From positions 2,666,001 through 2,730,000 of the forward strand of contig JACJYL010000001.1 of the NCBI GenBank assembly GCA_020636105.1: a DNA stretch of 64,000 bases, written 5' to 3'. This document shows positions 26,084-35,173 of the stretch, piece by piece (position 1 is the first letter of the stretch; each line of letters starts with the position of its first letter). The translations under genes and the position numbers were made by a program. Origin of the DNA: Lewinellaceae bacterium (GTDB taxonomy: Bacteria; Bacteroidota; Bacteroidia; Chitinophagales; Saprospiraceae). The notes below the pieces were generated by a model that was not told the DNA's origin, searched no databases, and saw only the letters and a program-made list of their open reading frames with translations.

Positions 26084-27529
26084 TTATTTCACTAAAGTCA
26101 CTCTTAGCATATTGGTACGCAACCTTTCTGATATTGGCATACTACCGGTGTTGATCAAAATATCCCCTACTTCAACCCTTCCTTTTTTCTTAAGGATTCC
26201 CACCACATCTTCAATAGTCTCGTCAGTGGTAGTGAATTTATCGTAATAAAAAGACCTCACGCCCCAAACGAGATTTAAGGTAGTCAGAATAGGCTCATGA
26301 GAAGAAAAGATGTAAATCTTAGCCTTAGGCCGGTAACTGGAAACTTTAAACGCGGTATAACCGGAAATGGTCAATCCCAAAATCGCTTTAGCACCCACTT
26401 CGTCAGCGATTCTTCCTGAATTAAAACAAATGCCATCAGAAAGGAAGGTTTCTGACTCAGGGTTCGCCACCGGCCTTTTTATTTCACTACTATGAAAATC
26501 TTTTTCTGCCTCGGTAATGATCCTGTTCATGGCTTTCACCACCAGGACCGGGTGTATGCCCACTGAAGTCTCTCCACTTAGCATCACGGCATCTGCACCA
26601 TCCAGAACGGCATTGGCCACATCGGTCACCTCGGCACGGGTAGGGCTTGGGTTAGTGATCATACTATCCATCATCTGCGTGGCTACGATAACGGGGCGTG
26701 CACGACGGATACATTTCTGGATGATCATTTTTTGCAACCCGGGCAAACGCTCAATAGGTACTTCGATGCCCAGATCACCGCGTGCAATCATGATTCCGTC
26801 GGACGCATCGATGATCCTGTCAATTTTTGCGATCGCTTCAGGTTTTTCGATCTTTGCAATAATTTTGGCAGCGTGATTTTGGGCTTCAATTTTTTTCTTG
26901 AGATTCTTAAGGTCTCTTGACGAACGCACAAAAGACAAAGCAATCCAGTTGACCGGTTGGGTGAGAATAAAATCCAGATCCCTTTTATCTTTCGCCGTAA
27001 GAGAAGGCAGAGAGATCTTTGTGTTAGGAAGGTTTACGCCTTTATTAGACTTTAATACTCCCCCAAAGAGCACTTTTAATTGTACTTTATTTTTTTTATT
27101 GGTCTTGACCACTTCAAACTCAAGTTTACCATCATCTACCAGCACTTTCTCTCCGACGGTAACGTCTTTGGCAAATTGCTTGTAGCTCATGTAAATTTTT
27201 TCCTTGGTGCCAATGCACTTTTCCGAAACGAAAGTCAGGATATCACCGGGTTTAATCTCCAGCCCGGGTCCTTCCATTTCTCCAACCCTGAGTTTAGGTC
27301 CCTGGAGATCTGCCAGGATTCCGACGTGGTAAAGAAACTCCTTATTGATTTTAACAATCCTATCGATTACTTCTTTATGATCTTTATGAGTGCCGTGAGA
27401 AAAGTTGAGTCTGAAAACATCAACGCCCTCGCGTGCCAGTTCCAAAAGATTATCATAACTGCTTGAAGCCGGGCCAATAGTAGCCACTATTTTAGTATTC
27501 TGGTCGTAATTTTTTGTATTACCATTCAT
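26084..27529 (-). CDS. pyk: Pyruvate kinase
   Basis: Last step of glycolysis, converting phosphoenolpyruvate and ADP to pyruvate and ATP. The 481 aa contain KIVATIGPASSS at the N-terminus, RLNFSHGTH, the active-site Lys in IIAKIEKPEA, the metal-binding MIARGDLGIEVP, the substrate loop VATQMMDSMI, and MLSGETSVGIHP. The C-terminal regulatory domain is complete (about 350-481). A full two-box promoter lies at 27565-27594 with a leader of about 28 nt. Confidence 0.97.
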   Translation of the reverse strand: MNGNTKNYDQNTKIVATIGPASSSYDNLLELAREGVDVFRLNFSHGTHKDHKEVIDRIVKINKEFLYHVGILADLQGPKLRVGEMEGPGLEIKPGDILTFVSEKCIGTKEKIYMSYKQFAKDVTVGEKVLVDDGKLEFEVVKTNKKNKVQLKVLFGGVLKSNKGVNLPNTKISLPSLTAKDKRDLDFILTQPVNWIALSFVRSSRDLKNLKKKIEAQNHAAKIIAKIEKPEAIAKIDRIIDASDGIMIARGDLGIEVPIERLPGLQKMIIQKCIRRARPVIVATQMMDSMITNPSPTRAEVTDVANAVLDGADAVMLSGETSVGIHPVLVVKAMNRIITEAEKDFHSSEIKRPVANPESETFLSDGICFNSGRIADEVGAKAILGLTISGYTAFKVSSYRPKAKIYIFSSHEPILTTLNLVWGVRSFYYDKFTTTDETIEDVVGILKKKGRVEVGDILINTGSMPISERLRTNMLRVTLVK

Positions 27530-27564
27530 GTCAAAAAATATATTATGTCAAGTGGGTTAAAAAA

Positions 27565-27594
27565 CAAAGGTAAGAAAATGATGTAAGTGTCAAA
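27565..27594 (-). promoter_or_regulatory. Promoter of pyk
   Basis: On the minus strand TTTG (27591-27594), an 18-nt spacer and TACCTTTG (27565-27572) match both elements of the Bacteroidota consensus exactly. Confidence 0.65.
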
Positions 27595-27743
27595 GCTACA
27601 ATATCACAAATATTCAAATTACTCTGCATAAATTATGGAATCTCCCCCCAAAAAATCGACTACAAAGATCAAAATTATCTTCTGCAAGAATTCAACAAAG
27701 TATGGGCCAAAAAATAAAGAAAGTAAAATACTAGAGAAAAACC

Positions 27744-27774
27744 TTGGTTATAAAAAGAAGTATTTTTTACTTTG
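27744..27774 (+). promoter_or_regulatory. Candidate promoter of acpP
   Basis: TTG at 27744-27746 lies 20 nt before TTACTTTG (27767-27774), a 7-of-8 match to the -7 box. The transcript would begin about 25 nt before acpP. Confidence 0.4.
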
Positions 27775-27806
27775 CACTTAATTCGTAAACAAAATTAGCG
27801 AATATT

Positions 27807-28046
27807 ATGTCTAACATTGCAGAAAGAGTAAGCAAAATCATCATCGACAAATTAGGTGTTGAAGAATCAGAAGTGACCACAGAGGCACATTTCACTAATG
27901 ACCTCGGCGCAGATTCGCTCGATACGGTTGAGTTGATCATGGAATTCGAAAAAGAATTCGATGTTTCCATTCCTGATGAGCAAGCTGAAAATATTGAAAC
28001 AGTAGGTCAAGCAGTAGCATTCCTCGAATCAGCACTGAAATCGTAA
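27807..28046 (+). CDS. acpP: Acyl carrier protein
   Basis: The 79-residue acidic helical carrier of fatty acid synthesis. The phosphopantetheine attachment site is Ser37 in GADSLDTVELIMEFE. The length and composition are typical. The next gene is fabF, the usual neighbour, but a terminator and a separate promoter lie between them, so acpP can be made in excess of fabF. Confidence 0.97.
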   Translation: MSNIAERVSKIIIDKLGVEESEVTTEAHFTNDLGADSLDTVELIMEFEKEFDVSIPDEQAENIETVGQAVAFLESALKS

Positions 28047-28070
28047 TTCTACATTTTGCATGACTGCTAT

Positions 28071-28105
28071 AAATCCACAGGTCGTAAATCGGCTTGTGGA
28101 TTTTT
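28071..28105 (+). terminator. Terminator between acpP and fabF
   Basis: AAATCCACA (28071-28079) pairs with TGTGGATTT (28095-28103) and ends in TTTTT on the plus strand. It probably releases most acpP transcripts before fabF. Confidence 0.7.
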
Positions 28106-28128
28106 GCTTAATCTAAAGCCAATAAAAG

Positions 28129-28158
28129 TTTGTCCTAACCTAAAAAAGGCTACTTTTA
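28129..28158 (+). promoter_or_regulatory. Candidate promoter of fabF
   Basis: TTTG (28129-28132), an 18-nt spacer and TACTTTTA (28151-28158, 7 of 8 to the -7 box) follow the acpP terminator. The fabF ATG is 26 nt downstream. Confidence 0.45.
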
Positions 28159-28184
28159 CCCAATATTGGTCTTAATTTAAAATT

Positions 28185-29432
28185 ATGAAGCGAGTAGTTG
28201 TAACAGGTATTGGTGCCCTTACTCCGATCGGAAACGGAATTAATGCATATCTAAAAGGTTTGCAGGAAGGTATTAGCGGTGCAAACATCATCACACTTTT
28301 CGATGCCTCTAATTTTAAAACTCAATTCGCCTGCGAATTAAAAGATTTTAATGTAGGCGATTATATGGATGTGCGCGAAGCGCGCCGTCTGGATCGGTTT
28401 ACTGTGCTGGCGGTAATCGCTGCTGACGAAGCCATGGAAAATTCCGGACTGGATATAGAAAAAATTGATCCGGACCGGGCAGGCGTGATATGGGGTGCCG
28501 GAATAGGTGGGTTGTCAACGTTGGAAAAGGAAGTCGAAGATTATATCACTGGAAACGGCACGCCGAGGTACAATCCCTTTATGATTCCGAAAATGATCCC
28601 CGATATTGCGGCAGGTCAAATTTCCATTAAATACGGAATGAGGGGGCCTAACTACGCCACGGTTTCTGCCTGCGCGTCTTCTTCTCACGCCATCGCCGTT
28701 GCTGCCGACCAAATCAGGCTCGGGCGCTGCGACATCATGATTACCGGAGGTTCTGAAGCCGTCATTACCAAAGCTGCCGTAGGTGGGTTTAATGGTATGA
28801 AAGCCCTTTCCACCAGGAATGATGATTACCTTACTGCTTCCCGCCCGTTTGATGTCGACCGTGAAGGATTTGTGCTGGGAGAAGGTGCAGGAGCCCTGAT
28901 CATCGAAGAACTGGAACACGCCCAAAAACGTGGGGCCACCATTTACGCCGAAATCGTAGGGTACGGTGCCACCGCCGATGCTTATCATATTACAGCTCCA
29001 CATCCCGAAGGACTGGGCGCTGCCAATGTCATGAGGCTCGCCCTCGCCGATGCAAAATTAAACCTTGAAGATATAGACTACGTAAATGTGCATGGAACGT
29101 CAACTCCGCTGGGAGATATTGCAGAAACCCTCGCAATTCAGAACGTTTTTGGCGATCATGCGTATAAGCTAAATATTAGTTCTACAAAATCCATGACGGG
29201 ACATCTCCTTGGTGCAGCAGGTGCCATTGAAATTCTGGCAGGGATTTTGGCAATTAATCATAATTTTGTTCCGCCAACTATCAATCACTTTACGGACGAC
29301 CCGGCCATTGACCCCAGATTAAACCTTACTTTTAATGTGGCTCAGGAACGTGAAATCAAAACCGTATTGAGTAATACTTTCGGTTTTGGCGGACATAATT
29401 CATCTGTAATTGTCAAAAAGTTTGAGGATTAA
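28185..29432 (+). CDS. fabF: Beta-ketoacyl-ACP synthase II
   Basis: Condensing enzyme that elongates acyl-ACP with malonyl-ACP. The catalytic triad falls at the same numbers as in E. coli FabF: Cys163 (SACASSSHA), His303 (HGTSTPLGD) and His340 (TGHLLGAAGA). The length of 415 aa is normal, and the C-terminal FGFGGHNSSVIV is present. The genes acpP, fabF and rnc keep their common bacterial order. Confidence 0.97.
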   Translation: MKRVVVTGIGALTPIGNGINAYLKGLQEGISGANIITLFDASNFKTQFACELKDFNVGDYMDVREARRLDRFTVLAVIAADEAMENSGLDIEKIDPDRAGVIWGAGIGGLSTLEKEVEDYITGNGTPRYNPFMIPKMIPDIAAGQISIKYGMRGPNYATVSACASSSHAIAVAADQIRLGRCDIMITGGSEAVITKAAVGGFNGMKALSTRNDDYLTASRPFDVDREGFVLGEGAGALIIEELEHAQKRGATIYAEIVGYGATADAYHITAPHPEGLGAANVMRLALADAKLNLEDIDYVNVHGTSTPLGDIAETLAIQNVFGDHAYKLNISSTKSMTGHLLGAAGAIEILAGILAINHNFVPPTINHFTDDPAIDPRLNLTFNVAQEREIKTVLSNTFGFGGHNSSVIVKKFED

Positions 29433-29811
29433 CCATTTTCTTTAGCAATTATCGAAAAAAGAAAACTAAGGTTTTCTGGGATTCGCTATATTAACGTTTA
29501 TTGGGTGATTGGTAAATCATTCCAGAGATACAAATCACCCAATAAGCTGTAATGCAAATGCCACAAAACCATTCTTATTTTCCCTGATTGACAAAGTCTC
29601 GAAGTAAAATCCGCCTGCTTTTTGTATTTATAATAGACTGATCAAGGAAGTTGCGCCTGGCTGTGTTATGCGCATACCTGCATGTGAAAAACCGGACTCA
29701 CTGGATGCTCCGGCTCCCCCCCACAGGCTCGTATCTCAAAACACTATTTCGCTTACTTCTTTCAGCAACCACCTGGTGGTTTGTTGAGCATCAGTATTAA
29801 ATGCAGTTATT
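29433..29811. other. 379-bp gap between fabF and rnc, inverted repeats only
   Basis: No gene is recognisable. The gap holds a perfect 13-bp inverted repeat (TTATTGGGTGATT at 29498-29510, AATCACCCAATAA at 29533-29545, 22-nt loop) without a T run. It also holds a short hairpin AGAAAAC/GTTTTCT near 29460 and a palindrome AACCACC-T-GGTGGTT (29767-29781) about 30 bp before rnc. A C-rich stretch lies near 29715. The gap is unusually long for this pair of genes. Confidence 0.5.
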
Positions 29812-30558
29812 TTGCGGTTTTTATTTAGATTATACAATTACTACCTGGCTCCGGAAAGGCACCTGGCAAGACGTTTGAGATCGCTGATTGGCTATACGCC
29901 TTCCAACCTTAATATCTTTGTACTTGCCTTTTCCCACAAGTCTACCCAGTCAGACAAGGCCTATGCCATTCAGAACAATGAACGCCTGGAATACCTTGGC
30001 GACGCAGTGCTGGGAACCATCGTGGCAGAATACTTATTTAAAAAGTATCCCCACGGCAATGAAGGATTCCTCACCAAAATGAGGTCCAAAATTGTCAAGC
30101 GAAAAGCACTCAATCAAATCGGGGACAATATGGGGCTGGACACTTTACTGGCCGAATACAACAACACCCGCCTGAGTCGGTCCATGTTGGGCAATGCCGT
30201 CGAAGCCTTGGTAGGCGCTGTTTACCTGGAATGTGGTTATGACGGTACCAAAAAATTCGTCATCAAAAAGATACTCAAACGTTATATCGACGTTCACGAT
30301 CTGGAAAATTTTGACGATAATTACAAAAGCCAGTTGCTTGAGTGGTGCCAGAAAAGTGGAAAATCCGTAAGCTACAAACTCGTATCGCGTTATAAGTCGG
30401 ATAAGCGCGATCGTTTTAAAGTAGCGGTAATGATCAACGGCCAAAAAATTGCCACAGCAGACGATTTCAATAAAAAAAGTGCCGAACAACTGGCCTCGGA
30501 AAAAGCCCTCTCCATCCTCGATATCCACCTCGAAAACAACAGTGCCCGAGAAGATTAA
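29812..30558 (+). CDS. rnc: Ribonuclease III
   Basis: Double-strand-specific RNase for rRNA and mRNA processing, 248 aa. The RNase III signature NNERLEYLGDAVLG and the second acidic motif NAVEALVGAVYLE are intact; the C-terminal double-stranded RNA-binding domain spans about 165-240 (YKSQLLEWCQKSGKSVSY, then KKSAEQLASEKALSIL). The frame opens with TTG at 29812; an ATG at 29801 is out of frame and I found no in-frame ATG upstream. The exact start is therefore less certain than the identity. Confidence 0.94.
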   Translation: MRFLFRLYNYYLAPERHLARRLRSLIGYTPSNLNIFVLAFSHKSTQSDKAYAIQNNERLEYLGDAVLGTIVAEYLFKKYPHGNEGFLTKMRSKIVKRKALNQIGDNMGLDTLLAEYNNTRLSRSMLGNAVEALVGAVYLECGYDGTKKFVIKKILKRYIDVHDLENFDDNYKSQLLEWCQKSGKSVSYKLVSRYKSDKRDRFKVAVMINGQKIATADDFNKKSAEQLASEKALSILDIHLENNSARED

Positions 30559-30610
30559 CGAGTCAACGAGCAACGAGCAACCAGCGTAACCAGAGTAACC
30601 AGCAACCAAC
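30557..30610. repeat. Heptad micro-repeat block before the SWIM gene
   Basis: Seven units of the AAC(G/C)AG(T/C) type, some with two extra bases, run from the rnc stop codon up to the next start codon. They are the same heptads as in 26045-26079. They occupy the whole translation-initiation region of the SWIM gene. Confidence 0.65.
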
Positions 30611-31924
30611 ATGTCTTTCATTTGGTCAACAGAAAATATCAGAGCCCTTGCTCCGGACGGACTCACCTTCGACCAGGCAAGGGGCATATTTTTTGCCAAC
30701 AAATGGCTTTCCCTTTACGGAAACGAACATTATGTATGGGGAGTTTATCCCGCCGGCCCCAGCTGGCGCTTTGAAACGGCCGTAAAATTAGCAGAACCCA
30801 GCTTCCATTGCTCATGCCGAAGCCGGACTAAACCATGCAAGCACAACCTTGCCCTTCTCCTCACTCTTCAACGCAGCAGCGACAGCTTCCTCATTACCAA
30901 TGACCTGCCCGATTGGGTGGAGGAATGGCAATCCAGGCAGCATCCTGCGCCAAAAGCTTTCCTGACCGCAGAGGAGCTATTGATCAGGGATCAACGCAGG
31001 GAAGCGGGAAAGGATCAAAGACTTTCCCAAATGAAAAGCGGGATCCAGGACCTCGAACGTTGGCTTCATAATGTGCTCGAAACAGGGCTTGCTGAAGTCA
31101 GGGAGTTCCCTCCCTCCTTTTGGGATGATTTCGCAGCCCGAATGGTCGACGCCAAACTCGGCGGCATCGCCAGGAATATCCGCCTGGTTAAAGAATACCT
31201 GCAAAAAGAAGACTGGCCGGATCTGCTGCTCGCCGACCTGGCTGACTTTTTCCTGCTGACCCGCGCCTTCCGCAATATCGATGAGCTGCCACCACTGATT
31301 CAGCGGGATCTGCTGAATGTGGCAGGATTTTCCATCAAAAAAACAGATGTCCTTCAAACCCAAGGCACCCTGGATGACTGGCTCGTCATGGGACAATACA
31401 CGGCTGTGGAAGAAAAACTTACTTTTAGGCACACCTGGCTCAAAGGAATTGACACCGAAAAAGAGGCCCTCATCCTCGATTTCGCCTGGGGCAACCAGGG
31501 GTTTGAGCATCATTGGAACACCGGTCAGCTCATCGAAGGGGAACTTTGTTATTATCCTTCTTCTTTTCCCCAGCGAGCCCTGTTCCGCTCATGGCAGGTG
31601 ATCAATAAATCCATCAGCCTTCCTAAAGGATATACCGGTTTCGAAACTTTTGCGGGCGCTTACGCAAAGGCTATTGCCGAAAACCCCTGGCTTTCCGGAT
31701 TTCCTGCTTTACTGGAAGATATTCGTCCCGTTATGCATGAAGCGTTATTCCTTCTTGTTGATACCGACCATAAACAAATTCGGGTCAATGAGGAGCTACA
31801 GGAAAAAACCATGAAATTACTGGCCTTAAGCTGCGGCTCCCCGATAACTATCTTTGGTGAATGGAACGGTTATCAATTCAGGCCTCTTTCCGCATTTTCA
31901 GATGACAAGCTGGTCGATCTGTGA
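30611..31924 (+). CDS. SWIM zinc-finger protein
   Basis: The 437 aa carry one SWIM zinc finger, CxCx6CxH, with Cys67, Cys69, Cys76 and His78 (FHCSCRSRTKPCKHNLAL). The rest of the protein is soluble, tryptophan-rich and without another domain I can name. SWIM fingers bind DNA or protein. In many bacteria such proteins are encoded with an AAA ATPase and a VWA-domain protein, but neither is present here. It may be cotranscribed with rnc (52 bp apart). The function is unknown. Confidence 0.8.
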   Translation: MSFIWSTENIRALAPDGLTFDQARGIFFANKWLSLYGNEHYVWGVYPAGPSWRFETAVKLAEPSFHCSCRSRTKPCKHNLALLLTLQRSSDSFLITNDLPDWVEEWQSRQHPAPKAFLTAEELLIRDQRREAGKDQRLSQMKSGIQDLERWLHNVLETGLAEVREFPPSFWDDFAARMVDAKLGGIARNIRLVKEYLQKEDWPDLLLADLADFFLLTRAFRNIDELPPLIQRDLLNVAGFSIKKTDVLQTQGTLDDWLVMGQYTAVEEKLTFRHTWLKGIDTEKEALILDFAWGNQGFEHHWNTGQLIEGELCYYPSSFPQRALFRSWQVINKSISLPKGYTGFETFAGAYAKAIAENPWLSGFPALLEDIRPVMHEALFLLVDTDHKQIRVNEELQEKTMKLLALSCGSPITIFGEWNGYQFRPLSAFSDDKLVDL

Positions 31925-31995
31925 GCCAACACCGCTCTTATAATTTTAAAATAATTGTCGATGCGTAATACAAGCTTTAGAGGGATTTACTAATT

Positions 31996-32877
31996 TTGAA
32001 GCTTTTGAAGCCCTCCGTGGCAACGCACAAAGCAACTATTGTGACAAAAGGATTTTCAAGTTCATTAATCAATCCGAAATGGCCTTCCCGAAAAGTGAAG
32101 TTTTTGGATTTCATCCTCAACAGGATACCTGTCCTGAAGATAGGGGTCATCAATAAAATGGTGGACAAAAACGCCCATCTTACCGGTGTTCCTTTTATAG
32201 AGACTATTTGCAGGGAAGCCGGAATTCAAGTCAACCTTATCGGAGGAGAAAATTTACCCAAAACGGGCCCGGTTACCATTGTTGCCAATCATCCAGGAGG
32301 GGCCGATATTTTGGCTACTATCGTCGGGCTCGGAAAAATACGGCACGACCTCGCCATCCTGGCCAATAAACTGATCTGCATTGAGCCGGTAAAAGATCTC
32401 GTTGTTCCCATTGATATGATGGGCAGCCAAAAGGTGGATCCTGCATTGGTCCACGAAGCTTATCGCCAGGGGAAAGTAGTGGTTTTTTATGCCGCCGGAA
32501 AAAATTCAAGGTACAACGATGAAGGTCTGCTGCGCGACCGCAGATGGCGGACGACTTTCATGGAGTATGCAAAACAATATAACACCCCTATCAACGTTCT
32601 CCGGATCGGAGGGAAAAACAGTTCCTTATTTTACAAAGTATCGGAATTCAGGGCGAAGCACAAAAGCCTTAAAAATGTTCCCCTCGAAAATATGTTCCAA
32701 CTCAGGGAAATTCTTTTATCAAAAGGTATCGTGGATATGTACCTGTCCAAATCCGTATCTTTCCCCCCCGAAATAGAAGGAAAGGAACGTACTGCCAAGC
32801 AAATTATACGAAACCAGACAGATGCTTTGTATGATTTCATTTATACTATGGACGAAAATAATTTAGCATTTAAATAG
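31996..32877 (+). CDS. PlsC-type lysophospholipid/O-acyltransferase
   Basis: Acyltransferase of 293 aa with the HX4D active-site motif at His99-Asp104 (VANHPGGAD), a KLICIEP-type substrate segment and VVVFYAAGKNSRYND where PlsC enzymes have their third motif. The start is TTG at 31996 (MKLLKPSVAT). It is followed after 10 bp by a GNAT-type N-acyltransferase. In Bacteroides thetaiotaomicron an adjacent N-acyltransferase/O-acyltransferase pair (GlsB/GlsA) makes glycine lipids, and OlsB/OlsA make ornithine lipids in Proteobacteria. By analogy this would be the O-acyltransferase; the amino-acid head group cannot be told from sequence. Confidence 0.8.
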   Translation: MKLLKPSVATHKATIVTKGFSSSLINPKWPSRKVKFLDFILNRIPVLKIGVINKMVDKNAHLTGVPFIETICREAGIQVNLIGGENLPKTGPVTIVANHPGGADILATIVGLGKIRHDLAILANKLICIEPVKDLVVPIDMMGSQKVDPALVHEAYRQGKVVVFYAAGKNSRYNDEGLLRDRRWRTTFMEYAKQYNTPINVLRIGGKNSSLFYKVSEFRAKHKSLKNVPLENMFQLREILLSKGIVDMYLSKSVSFPPEIEGKERTAKQIIRNQTDALYDFIYTMDENNLAFK

Positions 32878-32887
32878 CCTTACTATA

Positions 32888-33916
32888 GTGAAACATAACC
32901 TTCAAGCTCAACAGATTCAAGCCGACCCGGCGCTTTATTTCGATGAAGAAAAGGGCATTTACAATCCGGTTCCTGTTTTCCCTTTTTTATCAGAAGAGGA
33001 TATCGTTGATACGGTTGAAAAACTGATCAATGAAGCTGTGTTCAGGGAAGAAATAAAAGTATTATCGAAAAAAGCCAAACCTTCAAAATCTACCATTGAG
33101 GGCACGAATTACATCATCTGTCTCATCAAATGGCACGAATATCCGGAGCTGGTGAAAATGCTGAGCATCATCAGAGAATGGGCCTTTCGCAGTGAAGGCG
33201 GCGGAGTGGGTAATATTGACTTCGATGGCTTCGACCTGAAAGAGGAAATGGGGCAACTTATCATCATAAACCCGGAATTCGAAGATATCCATGGATGCAT
33301 CGTCGGGGGATATCGATATGTCGTCCACAATCGCGACACCTATGAGGCTGGCCCCATGGGGGATCATTTCCAGTTCTCAGAAGCATGGAAGTCGAGCAAA
33401 TGGATCGAACTGGGCCGGTCATTCATCAATCCCTATATCCAGAAGCGCAACAAAAAAGGTTCAATCGATTATGTACTGCACGGATTGGGATACATCTATG
33501 CCAAAAACCCAGATGCAGAAGGGTATTTTGGCAAGGTCACCCTGTACAACATCTATGAACAGCAAAAGGCAGATGCTTTTTTTCTGGCGGTTGCCAAAAA
33601 ATATTTCCGCCAAAGCGGCGAAGTATTCGTCAACCCCAACGAAAGAGTCCCCGAAGGAACACTAACCCCTTCCCAAAAAGAACTGCTAGACAAAGGCGTA
33701 TTCAAAGGTCTTTTCTACCTGCTGAGAAATGAATACAAGATCAATCTCGTACGCATCATGGCGGTTTACAACCGCATGACCGGTCTCGACAAAATGTGGT
33801 ACTTCGGGGCTTTCCGTCATCATGAGTTTGGCAATACCACCGAGGTCGGTATCGCCATCAGTTGTGCTGATATTTACACGGTGATCAAGGAGAAGTTTGT
33901 GGAGCCGTATATGTGA
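32888..33916 (+). CDS. GNAT/hemolysin-like N-acyltransferase
   Basis: The 342 aa begin with GTG. The central region (about 60-240) has a GNAT fold of the Acetyltransf_5/hemolysin type (GCIVGGYRYVVHNRDTY, then WIELGRSFINPYIQKR), the class that includes OlsB and GlsB, which N-acylate an amino acid with a 3-hydroxy acyl chain from ACP. The C-terminal 100 residues (YKINLVRIMAVYNRMTGLDKMWYFG) also fit that family. With the preceding acyltransferase it forms a likely two-gene operon for an amino-acid lipid; this is inference from family and context. Confidence 0.78.
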   Translation: MKHNLQAQQIQADPALYFDEEKGIYNPVPVFPFLSEEDIVDTVEKLINEAVFREEIKVLSKKAKPSKSTIEGTNYIICLIKWHEYPELVKMLSIIREWAFRSEGGGVGNIDFDGFDLKEEMGQLIIINPEFEDIHGCIVGGYRYVVHNRDTYEAGPMGDHFQFSEAWKSSKWIELGRSFINPYIQKRNKKGSIDYVLHGLGYIYAKNPDAEGYFGKVTLYNIYEQQKADAFFLAVAKKYFRQSGEVFVNPNERVPEGTLTPSQKELLDKGVFKGLFYLLRNEYKINLVRIMAVYNRMTGLDKMWYFGAFRHHEFGNTTEVGIAISCADIYTVIKEKFVEPYM

Positions 33917-34011
33917 AATGTAATAACTTAGTGTGTTATGAATTGGCCTTCATGTGTTTAAGGAGTTGCAGTTCGTTTGGCCTGGTTTCAATTTGTCTGG
34001 ATGATTTCGAA

Positions 34012-34062
34012 AGCAAAAAAAGGAAAGGCTGTTTAGCCAAGGAGTCTCCTTGACTAAACAGC
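34012..34062 (-). terminator. Terminator of the BNR-repeat protein gene
   Basis: A long hairpin (GCTGTTTAG at 34028-34036 with CTAAACAGC at 34054-34062, extended by CAAGGA/TCCTTG after one mismatch) is followed on the minus strand by TTTCCTTTTTTT. Confidence 0.75.
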
Positions 34063-34081
34063 TTCAAAAACTAACATTAAC

Positions 34082-35173
34082 TTAATTGATTACCTTTTTT
34101 ACTTTTTCGGCATCCGTTTCTTCTTCCAGAACAGGACCTACCCACTTAAACAAAACCGTGTTGTCAGATCCTATATAACCTTGTTGGGGAGAGATAAACA
34201 CGGATGAAAAGTGCTCCATATCATCCACAAGAACCCAGGTTTTTCCACCATCGATGGTATAAGCAGATCCTTTATCTGTACCGTTTTTACCCGTTCCGGC
34301 GATAACGTAGGAATCTTTTGAACCGGGTACAAATTCGATAAACCCTGAGATCGGCGGAGCAGAGTCCATTGGAGTCCAGGTAAGTCCGCCGTCAAAAGTT
34401 TGCATCAATGAGGGTTTTAGATCGGAATTGCCATTGGAAACCGCAAGGCCTGTCATCTCATCCTGGAAGGCACAACTCACCGCCCCATTCCAAAGCGGTT
34501 CTGAAGCGGTCCAGTTGACTCCATGGTTCGTACTTCTGAACACACGGCCTTTGGTTGTTCCGAACCAGATGGTATTGCCGCTGACTTCAAAATTACCGGC
34601 CACTGCGGCCTCTCCAATATTGGGCATCGGGATATTTTTGATAGACACCGCCTGCCACTTTTCTCCCCCATTGCGGGTGAAATACATTTCAAATTGTCCG
34701 CCATTGGGGTCACCTACGGTGATGCCTTCTTTTTCATTAAAGAAATGGATAAAGGCCACATACCCGGAAGTATTGAAAAATGCCGTTTCCTGTTGCACCC
34801 AGGTTTCTCCACCGTCTGAAGAATGAAAAATGGCACTGTTGGAGGAAATGCCGGAGGGCCACATAGCGACCCATACATTATTTTCGTCCAACGCATGAAT
34901 GTCGGCAAAAGCCAGACCTTCCCCTCCCGTTACTGTAATCACTTTCCATGTCTTGCCTCCATCTACTGATTTCACCAGCTTATGGCATCCTGAAAAAGAA
35001 AACGGGATCGCCCAAATGGTAGTCGCATCCACGACAGAAAAATTGTAAATTCCTTCAATACCATCAGGCAAACCTGTTTTCTGGGGCAACCATTGTGCCC
35101 CGGCATTAACTATGATCAACACCAGTAAAACACCGGTAGCAATCATGCTTTTTATTAGATTAATCGACTTCAT
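34082..35173 (-). CDS. Secreted BNR/Ycf48-like beta-propeller protein
   Basis: The 363 aa begin with a signal peptide or membrane anchor (about 1-27). The rest consists of BNR/Asp-box repeats, SxDGGxTW in several variants (SVDGGKTW, SSDGGETW, TRNGGEKW, TFDGGLTW, TIDGGKTW), which build a beta-propeller like those in sialidases and in the photosystem assembly factor Ycf48. No catalytic residues or C-terminal secretion-sorting domain are visible. The function is unknown; an extracytoplasmic binding or structural role is likely. A strong terminator follows. Confidence 0.82.
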   Translation of the reverse strand: MKSINLIKSMIATGVLLVLIIVNAGAQWLPQKTGLPDGIEGIYNFSVVDATTIWAIPFSFSGCHKLVKSVDGGKTWKVITVTGGEGLAFADIHALDENNVWVAMWPSGISSNSAIFHSSDGGETWVQQETAFFNTSGYVAFIHFFNEKEGITVGDPNGGQFEMYFTRNGGEKWQAVSIKNIPMPNIGEAAVAGNFEVSGNTIWFGTTKGRVFRSTNHGVNWTASEPLWNGAVSCAFQDEMTGLAVSNGNSDLKPSLMQTFDGGLTWTPMDSAPPISGFIEFVPGSKDSYVIAGTGKNGTDKGSAYTIDGGKTWVLVDDMEHFSSVFISPQQGYIGSDNTVLFKWVGPVLEEETDAEKVKKVIN

